From an uncultured Flavobacteriaceae bacterium (lineage in GTDB: Bacteria; Bacteroidota; Bacteroidia; Flavobacteriales; Flavobacteriaceae), in NCBI GenBank assembly GCA_943789365.1, contig CALSTV010000001.1:3495343-3559342 (forward strand): a DNA stretch of 64,000 bases, in the 5' to 3' direction. The notes beneath the pieces were generated by a model. That model saw nothing but the letters and a program-made list of their open reading frames with translations. It had not been told where the DNA came from and made no database searches. The translations under genes and the position numbers were made by a program. Position 1 is the first letter of the stretch. Every line of letters starts with the position of its first letter. Shown here in pieces: positions 57,601 to 64,000 of the stretch.

Positions 57601-57789
57601 ATTTCTATTGCCTATGGTATTGTGATTGCTACCTTTTTAACTTTGTTGACCTTACCTATTTTACTGGCAATCTCCAACGATGTTAAAGTCTATTTAAAAT
57701 GGCTTTGGGAAGGCAAAAAACCTAGCCGAGAATCGGTAGAACGTGCAATTAAGGAATTAGCTGCCGAAAATGAAGATTTAGAATTCTAA
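54631..57789 (+). CDS. RND-family efflux pump
   Basis: A 1052-residue resistance-nodulation-division transporter with twelve predicted helices and two large periplasmic loops. The proton-relay region is GMIIVIGILVDDGIVISENI (about residue 390-410), with the Asp pair, and the second half repeats as MLGIIALIGIMVNDGLVLISKF. The first loop starts with FINVNVSYPGASPQEMEEGV. The substrate is unknown; the AcrB-like length and operon with adaptor and outer-membrane channel indicate a tripartite export system. Confidence 0.94.
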   Translation: MRKVISYFIKYPVAVNIIIIAFVVLGSMGALHLKSSFFPLTKTKFINVNVSYPGASPQEMEEGVVLKIEDNLKGLLGIERVTSVSNENSARISVETIKGYDIDVLLADVKNAVNKVPNFPSGMEPPVIAKNDRIRETVSFVVTGEGISLKSLKQAARGIEEDLRRIKGISQVALSGFPAEEIEIAVRENDLRTYNISFQQVATAVSKDKLLTSGGTVKTKAEEYLIRARNRAYYADDMSDLVLRAEPSGRLIRLKDVATVSDKWNESPNRRYYNGNLAVRVEVSNTNSEDLLSTAEVVKAYIDKFNEEHEHLLIEITRDASITLVQRTELLFKNAWQGMLLVLLFLSLFLRPRLAFWVAAGLPVAFFGMFMLAGEFNVTINVLSLFGMIIVIGILVDDGIVISENIYHHYEKGKTPIRAAIDGTTEVVGPILSAILTTVLAFSVFFFLDGNLGEYFSEVATIVSLTLLISLVEALIILPAHVAHSRALDREQKLYAINKYADQFMSFMRDRLYAPALRFLLRHKFFGLAIPVALFLITLGGFEGGIIKGTFFPQIASDRVVINLKMPKGTNEHITDSIIRTIEEKAWLVGHEFTKKQSGDKPVIQNIIRVLGGGSSNAGLRINLLPGEERDFPSREVANAIRDAVGTVYSAESLTFGSGGNFGGSPVSVSLLSTNIGELKLAKEELKAELSKNTALKDISDNDPQGIKEIKIKLKDKAYFLGLSLRDVMAQVRSGFFGLQIQRFQRGQDEIKVWVRYTREERSSIRNLDNMRINTPTGKRVAFSEIASYEIERGEISINHLNGQREIKVDADLADSKGSATDILADIQTRIMPEIRSKYPSVSALYEGQNREASKVMGSLPRVGSIILLLIYIVIVFTFRSYGQPFLLLLMVPFSFIGVGWGHWMHGFSVNILSMLGIIALIGIMVNDGLVLISKFNTYLKEGLKYEEALYEAGRSRFRAIFLTTITTVAGLTPLIFETSRQAQFLIPMAISIAYGIVIATFLTLLTLPILLAISNDVKVYLKWLWEGKKPSRESVERAIKELAAENEDLEF

Positions 57790-57797
57790 TATATTAT

Positions 57798-59141
57798 ATG
57801 ATGAGACATACTAATGTTTTCACAAAATTTTTAAGCTTGATATGTGTACTCGCATTCGGTTTTGCTGATGCTCAGGCTTTATTATCCAAGGAGGAAGCTA
57901 TTCTATTGACCTTGGAGAACAATTACAATATTAAGTTGACCGAGAACAGTTTACAAACTGCCGAAAATAATGCCAGTCTTTACAATAGTGGCTATTTGCC
58001 AACGGTTTTTACCAGAGGAGGTGCTTCTTACGATGTGAAGGATACGGAAACAAGTTTTCAAAATCCGAATCAAGATAGAAGTGTGGAAGACGCTGAAAGC
58101 AGAAACTACAATGCTTCCATAGGTGTTAATTATGTTTTGTTCAATGGGCTAGGTAGGTACTATACCTACGCCAAACTAAAGGAAACCTACAATTTAACCG
58201 AATTACAAACTAGAAATGTAATGGAGAATACCTTGTTGACCTTATTTTTTGCTTACTACGAGGTTGCAAGATTGAGTGAAAACGAAGTCAATCAAAGAGA
58301 AACCTTGGAGATTTCTAAGTTAAGACTCAAAAAAGCAAAGTATGGATTTCAGTACGGACAAAGCACTAAATTGGATGTTTTGAACGCCAATGTAGATATG
58401 AACAATGATAGCATTACTTTCTTAGGCGTTCAAAGAGAACTGGCAAATGCAAAACGCGATTTGAATATTGTTTTGGGGAGGGATGTAAATATGGAGGTTA
58501 CTGTTAATACAACGGTTGTTTATACGGAAAGTTTACAATTAGACACCATTCTCAATAGTTCATTGGAGAGCAACGTAGCATATTTGCAAACTCAAAAAGC
58601 ACTTAGCCTTAGTGAGTATGATGTAAAGATCAACAATTCGACATGGATGCCATCAGTGAGCTTAACAAGTTCATATGCCTGGAACAAACGAAGTAATGAC
58701 CCTACAAACCAATTTAGTCCTATTGGGTTGACACAAACAGGTCTCAATGCGGGTGTAAGCTTGTCTTGGAATTTGTTTGATGGCGGGAACACCACTACGA
58801 GGGTGAGAAATGCGAAAATAGCTGTTGATACTAAAGAACTTGAGAAAGAACAACAGCTAGAGTTTTTAAAGCGCGATGTGAACAATGCTTGGGAAAGTTA
58901 TCAAAATGCTCTATTTACTCTAAAGGTTCAAAAAACCAATGTAGAAACGAATAGGTTAAATTTTGAGCGTTCTGAGGAGTATTACAAATTAGGACAAATT
59001 TCTTCGATAGATTTTAGATTGGCACAAGTAAACCTTATCAATGCTGAACTCACCTTAAGTTTGGCGAAATACAGTGCAAAAAACGCTGAGTTGTTATTAT
59101 TACAACTTTCAGGTAATCTTTTGGGTAATAAACAGTTTTAA
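57798..59141 (+). CDS. TolC-family outer-membrane efflux protein
   Basis: A 447-residue protein with a signal peptide (FLSLICVLAFGFADAQ). Two homologous halves of long coiled-coil helices are visible: TLENNYNIKLTENSLQTAENN with LSENEVNQRETLEISKLRL, then LQTQKALSLSEYDVKINNS and YKLGQISSIDFRLAQVNLIN. It starts 8 bp after the pump and completes the tripartite efflux operon. Confidence 0.93.
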   Translation: MMRHTNVFTKFLSLICVLAFGFADAQALLSKEEAILLTLENNYNIKLTENSLQTAENNASLYNSGYLPTVFTRGGASYDVKDTETSFQNPNQDRSVEDAESRNYNASIGVNYVLFNGLGRYYTYAKLKETYNLTELQTRNVMENTLLTLFFAYYEVARLSENEVNQRETLEISKLRLKKAKYGFQYGQSTKLDVLNANVDMNNDSITFLGVQRELANAKRDLNIVLGRDVNMEVTVNTTVVYTESLQLDTILNSSLESNVAYLQTQKALSLSEYDVKINNSTWMPSVSLTSSYAWNKRSNDPTNQFSPIGLTQTGLNAGVSLSWNLFDGGNTTTRVRNAKIAVDTKELEKEQQLEFLKRDVNNAWESYQNALFTLKVQKTNVETNRLNFERSEEYYKLGQISSIDFRLAQVNLINAELTLSLAKYSAKNAELLLLQLSGNLLGNKQF

Positions 59142-59142
59142 G

Positions 59143-59313
59143 ATGCCTAAGAAAGGGAAAGAAAAAAACACTAAAAATAAAGCAAAGCATACAAAGCTTA
59201 TGCAACGAAAACTAAACAAGGTACGCGAGGAAAAAAGACTGCGTGCTTTGCGCTTGAAGGCACTTGTTAGTAAACAAAACGAACAGCAAAACGACAATCA
59301 AGATGATCAATGA
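59143..59313 (+). CDS. Small highly basic protein, unknown
   Basis: 56 residues beginning MPKKGKEKNTKNKAKHTKLM; about 40 percent Lys/Arg, with a Gln/Asn/Asp-rich tail. The ATG is 1 bp after the tolC stop and the 3' end overlaps the ychJ start by 11 bp (the ATG at 59303). That position favours real translation through coupling. I do not recognise a family; a nucleic-acid-binding role is possible but unproven. Confidence 0.55.
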   Translation: MPKKGKEKNTKNKAKHTKLMQRKLNKVREEKRLRALRLKALVSKQNEQQNDNQDDQ

Positions 59314-59704
59314 TAAGGTTTGTGATTGTGGTAGTTTACAGACCTACAGCAGTTGTTGTGGTAGGGTTTACAGGGCTCATGAGAACGCCGTAACTGCCGA
59401 ACAGTTGATGCGTTCAAGATATACGGCTTTTACGAGAGCGAACGGAAACTTTTTAATTGCAACGCATCATAAGACTACGAGAAAACCAAGGGAGAAACAT
59501 GAAATTAGTGCTTGGGCAAAATCAGTACAGTGGCTTCGGTTGGAAGTTTTACATTGTAAAAACGGTCGACAGGAAGATGTCGAAGGCAGTGTAATGTTCA
59601 AAGCATATTTTTATGAGAATGGGGGAGTCCAAGTAATCCAAGAAAATTCATTTTTCAGAAAAGAAAACAACTGTTGGTTCTATGTAGGTCCCATTCAAAA
59701 ATAG
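59303..59704 (+). CDS. YchJ/UPF0225-family protein
   Basis: A 133-residue protein with an N-terminal zinc-binding SEC-C-like motif (DKVCDCGSLQTYSSCCGRVY, with a CxC...CC pattern) and the family block AEQLMRSRYTAFTRANGNFL, then AWAKSVQWLRLEVL and NSFFRKENNCWFYV. The function is unknown. I start at ATG 59303, which yields the usual N-terminus. It ends 10 bp into the 3' end of the convergent gene. Confidence 0.88.
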   Translation: MINDKVCDCGSLQTYSSCCGRVYRAHENAVTAEQLMRSRYTAFTRANGNFLIATHHKTTRKPREKHEISAWAKSVQWLRLEVLHCKNGRQEDVEGSVMFKAYFYENGGVQVIQENSFFRKENNCWFYVGPIQK

Positions 59705-60537
59705 ATTCCTATCCCTGTTCCAAACATGTGGAAATCTGATGAAGATATTTTGTGTTTATCATATCCGGCTGAGATATAAAATCGATTTAAATGCCATTTT
59801 ACATGACTGTTAAAATGATGTACAGCGCTTCCGTTTACATCAGAACCTATAAATGATGTTTCTAGGCTCAGCGGTTTTGTCACGTAAATACGTGTTCCAA
59901 AATTATAGGCAAACCCAAATTTATCAATACCTTCTCCTATATAACGGGCTCCGATTCCGTACCAAATACTCCATCTTCTACCACGAAGTCGGTAATAGTT
60001 TGCCATCATTGTGTATTGGGTGTATTCTGTGTTGGGCACATTTGGATTTTGCTCTACAAGTTTTGTAATGTCTCCCATCAAACTGAAACGTTTGGCAAAC
60101 TGTAATTCTGTTCTAAAATAGTTTCCTTGCAGGTCGCTATTCATTAAGTATCGGTCCGTGATGTGCCAACGTGCTTTTTTTGATTCATAATATGGATTGA
60201 AGCCTCCAATAGAGTCAATAACGTAAGGGAATTCACTAATGTTTGTTGAAGCATGCAAAGATTCACGCTCCGGAGGGGTGTCAATGAATGTAACTTGTAC
60301 CAAACCTATTGTCAACGCGTATGCAACTTCAAAAAAGACATTCTCAAAAAAACTAGCCGAATCTTCCTTGTAATCCTCATTTTGATTCCGGTGTTTGTTA
60401 TAGGTGTCATTGTAGCTACTGCTACTAGTGTTCGTTTTCGATTTCGCTACGTTTTGTTTGGCTTTTTCTAAATCATTTTGTCCAGTTGCTTGATAAGATA
60501 GTACAATGAAGAAAAAGAAGAGTATTTTTTTTACCAT
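59695..60537 (-). CDS. Exported protein of unknown function, outer-membrane-like
   Basis: A 280-residue product with signal peptide MVKKILFFFFIVLSYQATGQ. A low-complexity Ser/Asn/Lys segment (residues ~25-55) precedes a hydrophobic stretch and then a region of alternating aromatic strands typical of a small beta-barrel, ending in Phe (FGTGIGIYF). I recognise no named family. I start at the ATG at 60537 rather than the TTG two codons upstream. It converges with ychJ and overlaps it by 10 bp. Confidence 0.7.
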   Translation of the reverse strand: MVKKILFFFFIVLSYQATGQNDLEKAKQNVAKSKTNTSSSSYNDTYNKHRNQNEDYKEDSASFFENVFFEVAYALTIGLVQVTFIDTPPERESLHASTNISEFPYVIDSIGGFNPYYESKKARWHITDRYLMNSDLQGNYFRTELQFAKRFSLMGDITKLVEQNPNVPNTEYTQYTMMANYYRLRGRRWSIWYGIGARYIGEGIDKFGFAYNFGTRIYVTKPLSLETSFIGSDVNGSAVHHFNSHVKWHLNRFYISAGYDKHKISSSDFHMFGTGIGIYF

Positions 60538-60786
60538 AGTCAAATTTTAGATTGCAAGTTGCAGATATCATGCCAAAATGCGAATTCCAAAGATAGCTAA
60601 ACATAATTATCTCCATATATTGGTGCTATTTGGAAGGGGTAACTATTGTTCATTTTGAGGGATGTTAACCAATACATTGGTTCAGCAAAACAGGTCGATG
60701 CGCATGGAAAGCGTGCAGAATAAACAATTCGAAAAGTATAGAGATTAATAATTTATGATTAGGCTTTAAAATTTAAAGTAAAGTTG

Positions 60787-60794
60787 TAATTTTG
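60787..60794 (+). promoter_or_regulatory. -7 box of glyA
   Basis: TAATTTTG matches TAnnTTTG, 34 bp before the ATG. The -33 region has only TTTA (60765-60768). Confidence 0.5.
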
Positions 60795-60828
60795 CACTTT
60801 TAATAATAACCGCTAAAAAAACAATAGC

Positions 60829-62103
60829 ATGCAACGTGATCAAATCATATTCGATTTAATTCAAGACGAAAAAGAAAGACAGTTCGAAGGATTGGAACTC
60901 ATCGCTTCTGAAAACTTTGTAAGTGAGCAAGTTATGGAAGCACAGGGATCTGTGTTGACCAACAAATACGCTGAAGGTTATCCTGGTAAACGTTATTACG
61001 GAGGATGTGAAGTTGTTGATGTTGTAGAACAAATTGCTATTGATAGAGCAAAAGAGCTTTTTGGTGCAGAATATGTGAATGTGCAACCCCATTCTGGTTC
61101 TCAAGCCAATGCAGCGGTTTATTTGGCTGTGTTAAAACCTGGTGATAAGATTTTAGGATTTGACCTTTCTCATGGTGGACATTTAACACATGGTTCTCCA
61201 GTAAACTTTTCTGGTAAAACATACCAAGCATCTTTCTATGGTGTTGAAGAGGAAACGGGCGTTTTGAATTACGATAAGATTCAAGAAGTGGCGACCAAAG
61301 AGCAACCTCAAATTATCATTGCAGGTGCTTCTTCTTATTCAAGAGATATTGATTTTAAACGTTTCCGTGAGATTGCAGATAGCGTTGGTGCTTATTTGTT
61401 GGCTGATATTTCTCATCCAGCAGGTATGATTGCTAAAGGTCTACTGAATGACCCAATGCCGCATTGTCATTTTGTGACCACTACTACACATAAAACCCTA
61501 AGAGGTCCTAGAGGTGGTATGATTATGATGGGACAAGATTTTGAAAATAAAATGGGTATTCGATTAAAGAACGGAAACTTACGTAAAATGTCTGGTCTTT
61601 TAAATGGAGCAGTATTTCCAGGAATGCAGGGAGGTCCTTTAGAGCATGTTATTGCTGCTAAAGCAATTGCTTTTGGAGAGGCTTTGACAGATAATTTCTT
61701 ACATTACCAAATTCAGGTTAAAAAGAATGCTGCGGCCTTGGCTGCTGCTTTTGTAGCGAAAGGATATAAATTGATTTCTGGTGGTACAGACAACCACTGT
61801 ATGTTGATCGACCTAAGAAATAAAAACTTATCAGGTAAAGATGCAGAACAAGCATTGGTGAAAGCAGATATTACTGTAAATAAGAACATGGTTCCTTTTG
61901 ATGATAAATCACCATTTGTAACTTCAGGAATCCGTATTGGTGCTGCTGCTGTTACCACGCGTGGATTAAAAGAAGATGAAATGCCTGCTGTTGTTGACCT
62001 AATTGACGAGGTAATCATGAATTTTGAGGATGAGACCACATTAGCAGCTGTTGCCGGAAAAGTAAATGAATTGATGAGCGGAAGACCTTTATTTAACGCT
62101 TAG
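60829..62103 (+). CDS. glyA: Serine hydroxymethyltransferase
   Basis: PLP enzyme that interconverts serine and glycine with tetrahydrofolate, supplying one-carbon units. The 424-residue protein shows [37 protein letters not shown] and the cofactor motif [17 protein letters not shown] with the Schiff-base lysine at K222. Length is normal for the family. It is transcribed alone and ends with a terminator. Confidence 0.97.
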   Translation: MQRDQIIFDLIQDEKERQFEGLELIASENFVSEQVMEAQGSVLTNKYAEGYPGKRYYGGCEVVDVVEQIAIDRAKELFGAEYVNVQPHSGSQANAAVYLAVLKPGDKILGFDLSHGGHLTHGSPVNFSGKTYQASFYGVEEETGVLNYDKIQEVATKEQPQIIIAGASSYSRDIDFKRFREIADSVGAYLLADISHPAGMIAKGLLNDPMPHCHFVTTTTHKTLRGPRGGMIMMGQDFENKMGIRLKNGNLRKMSGLLNGAVFPGMQGGPLEHVIAAKAIAFGEALTDNFLHYQIQVKKNAAALAAAFVAKGYKLISGGTDNHCMLIDLRNKNLSGKDAEQALVKADITVNKNMVPFDDKSPFVTSGIRIGAAAVTTRGLKEDEMPAVVDLIDEVIMNFEDETTLAAVAGKVNELMSGRPLFNA

Positions 62104-62123
62104 TCTCTAAATACAATCTTTTT

Positions 62124-62161
62124 AAAAAACTCCTTTGACTTTGGTTGAGGGAGTTTTTTTT
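62124..62161 (+). terminator. Terminator after glyA
   Basis: Stem AAAAAACTCC/GGAGTTTTTT with a long 16-nt loop and an extended T8 tract, 20 bp after the stop. Confidence 0.7.
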
Positions 62162-62258
62162 GCTGTTGTGTGAAGCAACCTCAAATCGTTTTATTTATTA
62201 AAAACTCTATTTGTTCAATCTAATGTACAATTTAAATGACTAAGCTATAATTATCATT

Positions 62259-62319
62259 TGAACCTTAGTTCTGTGAGATTGCTTCGTACCTCGCAATGAC
62301 TCTTGAAAATAAGGTTCAT
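62259..62319. repeat. Palindromic interspersed element (REP/MITE-like)
   Basis: Nested inverted repeats: outer TGAACCTTA/TAAGGTTCA (62259-62267, 62311-62319), inner GAG..CTC and ATTGC/GCAAT. The centre GATTGCTTCGTACCTCGCAATG resembles the GTCATTGCGAGG-type palindromic repeat that recurs in many unrelated bacterial genomes. It sits in the gap between glyA and xerD. Only one complete copy is visible here. Confidence 0.65.
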
Positions 62320-62373
62320 AATAAAATAATGACGTATAGTATTCATAATGATAAAAAACTTTACACTCCTCTC

Positions 62374-63270
62374 TTAACGACGTGGATGAAACTGCTCTAC
62401 AACCTTTTTTAGATGCGATTTATCCAAATGCATGTAGATTTCCGTAGTTGTGATACTTTCATGGCCTAACATCTGCTGTATGGCACGTAAATCGGCACCG
62501 CGTTCTAGCAAATGTGTTGCAAAAGAATGCCGAAAGGTATGCGGACTTATTTTCTTTTTAATACCCGCTTCGATTGCCAAGTTTTTGATTATGGTAAAAA
62601 TCATATTTCGGGTGAGCTGTTTTCCTCTACGATTGAGAAAAAGTGTGTCTTCAAAACCTTTTTGAACAGGGTCGTGACTACGTATATATTCTATATAGGT
62701 TTCAATATATTGTTGCGTTTCGTAATTGACAGGGACAAAACGTTGTTTGTCACCTTTACCAATGACCCGAATAAATCCTTCCTCGAAAAACAAATCTGAC
62801 ATTTGTAAGGTGATGAGTTCACTTACACGTAATCCGCAACTGTATAAGGTTTCTAGGATGGTTTTATTGCGCTCTCCTTGTGGGTGGCTTAAATCAATAG
62901 CCGATATCAACTGATCTATTTCTTCAAGAGAAAGTGTGTCGGGAAGTTTTCGACCGGTTTTCGGAGTTTCAATAAGCTCGGTAGGGTTGTTGTCGCGGTA
63001 TTTTTCAAAAACGAGGTAATCAAAAAAATTGCGCAGTCCCGATATCAGTCGCGCCTGTGATTTAGGATTGCTTTTTTTTGCAACTTCATAGATGAATTGT
63101 AATAAAGTGTCTTTGTCAATGTTTTCGGGGCTTATGTTTATGTTGTTTTCTTGCAGGTATTTGATTAGCTTGGTAACGTCTCTTCGATAACTATCTATGG
63201 TGTTTGCGGACAATCCTCTTTCAATTTGAAGGTATTGGGTGTAGTCATTGAGTAGTGCCGTCCATTTCAT
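62374..63270 (-). CDS. xerD: Tyrosine recombinase XerD
   Basis: A 298-residue site-specific recombinase acting with XerC at dif to resolve chromosome dimers. The N-terminal SAM-like core-binding domain (LNDYTQYLQIERGLSANTIDSYRRDV) is followed by the catalytic domain with Arg in ETLYSCGLRVSELI, the HxxR in SPHTFRHSFATHLLERG, and the second His plus Tyr in MLGHESITTTEIYMHL. Length is normal. Xer subfamily assignment (D rather than C) is from overall similarity. Confidence 0.92.
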   Translation of the reverse strand: MKWTALLNDYTQYLQIERGLSANTIDSYRRDVTKLIKYLQENNINISPENIDKDTLLQFIYEVAKKSNPKSQARLISGLRNFFDYLVFEKYRDNNPTELIETPKTGRKLPDTLSLEEIDQLISAIDLSHPQGERNKTILETLYSCGLRVSELITLQMSDLFFEEGFIRVIGKGDKQRFVPVNYETQQYIETYIEYIRSHDPVQKGFEDTLFLNRRGKQLTRNMIFTIIKNLAIEAGIKKKISPHTFRHSFATHLLERGADLRAIQQMLGHESITTTEIYMHLDKSHLKKVVEQFHPRR

Positions 63271-63327
63271 TTTGTAAATATATTGAAAGGTTTTGGAGTA
63301 GTTGCTTCAATTATATTGAAAAAACGG

Positions 63328-63356
63328 TTGATTATTGGAGAACATTCTTATTTTTG
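63328..63356 (+). promoter_or_regulatory. Promoter of aroQ
   Basis: -33 TTG (63328-63330) and -7 TATTTTTG (63349-63356) with 18-bp spacing; the first ATG in frame is 10 bp downstream (63366) and the conserved start 25 bp downstream. Confidence 0.65.
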
Positions 63357-63380
63357 TCTTTGTACATGAAAAACAATCTT

Positions 63381-63800
63381 ATGAAAATCATCATTATCAA
63401 CGGTCCGAATTTGAATTTGTTAGGAAAGAGAGAGCCTGCAATTTATGGCTCTGCTACTTTTGAAGACTATTTCGAAACTTTGAAGGCTAAATTTCCAACG
63501 GTGGAATTGGAATATTTTCAATCGAACCACGAAGGTGAGTTGGTTGATAAGTTGCACGAAGTTGGTTTTTCTTATGACGGTATTGTAATGAATGCTGGTG
63601 CATACACCCATACCTCAGTTGCCATAGGTGATGCTATTAAAGGTATTGAAACTCCCGTGATTGAGGTGCATATTTCGAATACACATGCCCGTGAGGAGTT
63701 TAGACATAAGTCCTATTTATCTGCCAATGCGAAAGGAGTAATTCTCGGGTTTGGATTGGGTAGTTATGAGCTAGGTGTTCAGAGTTTTTTACTTGCCTAA
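63381..63800 (+). CDS. aroQ: 3-Dehydroquinate dehydratase, type II
   Basis: Third step of the shikimate pathway: dehydrates 3-dehydroquinate. The 139-residue protein has all class II motifs: IIINGPNLNLLGKREPAIYG, the loop Tyr region, FQSNHEGELVDKLHE, MNAGAYTHTSVAIGDAI and EVHISNTHAREEFRHKS. I start at MKIIIINGPN; ATG 63366 would add five residues. It is divergent from xerD. Confidence 0.96.
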   Translation: MKIIIINGPNLNLLGKREPAIYGSATFEDYFETLKAKFPTVELEYFQSNHEGELVDKLHEVGFSYDGIVMNAGAYTHTSVAIGDAIKGIETPVIEVHISNTHAREEFRHKSYLSANAKGVILGFGLGSYELGVQSFLLA

Positions 63801-63850
63801 ATGAAGTGGATTCTATTTGCCTTTGATGCAAGATAGTTCGTATATTTTTA

Positions 63851-63900
63851 TATATTTGTCATGACAAGATTTTTAAAGAAATACCCCGTTTTAAAAATCT
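63851..63900 (+). promoter_or_regulatory. Promoter and 5'-UTR hairpin before the last gene
   Basis: A perfect -7 TATATTTG (63851-63858) is followed, in the expected untranslated leader, by an 11-bp perfect inverted repeat AGATTTTTAAA/TTTAAAAATCT (63867-63877, 63890-63900) with a 12-nt C-rich loop. The ATG is at 63942. Confidence 0.5.
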
Positions 63901-63941
63901 AGTTGAGTTTAACCATTTTGTAATGTGAGGGGGCTAGTAGT

Positions 63942-64000
63942 ATGAAACAAGAAAAATGGCTTACTGAAATTTCTCCAAAAACAAAATTGATTGATTTCAA
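63942..64000 (+). CDS. Probable polysaccharide ABC-export permease, N-terminus only
   Basis: Only 19 complete codons are in the window (MKQEKWLTEISPKTKLIDF). The pattern EKWLTEIxPKxKLIDF is what I know from the N-termini of ABC-2 type permeases exporting O-antigen or capsule in Bacteroidota. If right, it opens a surface-polysaccharide cluster beyond base 64000. The sequence is too short for certainty. Confidence 0.5.
   Translation, partial: MKQEKWLTEISPKTKLIDF

Overview
The window comes from an AT-rich member of the Bacteroidota, most likely a marine Flavobacteriaceae. The evidence is the type IX secretion C-terminal domains, a PorV/PorQ-type protein, the long-form HisG with a fused HisIE, weak Shine-Dalgarno sites, and many copies of the Bacteroidota sigma-A -7 box (TAnnTTTG). 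Most of the sequence is ordinary chromosome: lipid and envelope genes, the full histidine operon, RNA modification genes, glyA, aroQ, xerD and dnaX.

Layout. 1-1.6 kb: end of an LptF/G permease, accA and a tRNA-Ala(GGC). 1.7-3.6 kb: a PLP-dependent decarboxylase overlapping an RsuA/RluE-type pseudouridine synthase. 3.65-11.3 kb: the complete his operon hisG-D-C-B-H-A-F-IE behind a short leader peptide with four consecutive His codons and a terminator/antiterminator pair. 11.3-17.5 kb: lnt, a PorV/PorQ-like protein, a YheT-type hydrolase, pssA, a GNAT enzyme, a small lipoprotein and a PhnA-domain protein. 17.5-18.3 kb: an IS200-like REP-associated transposase (RAYT) bracketed by two long hairpins. 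18.3-24.9 kb (minus strand): a LolA-like protein, two FtsX permeases, an ABC ATPase and an outer-membrane protein, preceded by a HEAT-like gene broken by an amber codon and by an RluA-type synthase. 25-41 kb: kinase-like protein, AraC regulator plus SRPBCC protein, MscS channel, MiaE, SulP transporter, UspA, dnaX with an A11 slippery run, MsrA and an MsbA-like exporter.

39.4-48.7 kb (minus strand) looks like a small polysaccharide-degradation locus: sulfatase, SGNH/SASA esterase, ThuA protein, a frameshifted DUF1080 lipoprotein and a T9SS-exported beta-helix protein, with a cupin and an outer-membrane barrel protein upstream. There is no SusC/SusD pair. 48.8-53.4 kb is a plastic region beginning at tRNA-Val(TAC): four tandem copies of a 123-bp hairpin-rich unit, fragments of a Gfo/Idh/MocA oxidoreductase and of an APS kinase joined tail to tail, a large FG-GAP/T9SS surface protein and an IS982 remnant. 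53.4-59.7 kb is an RND efflux operon (adaptor, pump, TolC) followed by a small basic ORF and a YchJ protein. 60.8-64 kb carries glyA, a palindromic interspersed element, xerD, aroQ and the first codons of a probable polysaccharide-export permease.

The observations most worth following are the flavobacterial his attenuator, the dnaX poly-A frameshift site, the RAYT with its unequal hairpins, the tRNA-Val-linked 123-bp repeat array, and three interrupted genes (LolA-like, HEAT-like, DUF1080) that are either decayed, recoded or mis-sequenced.
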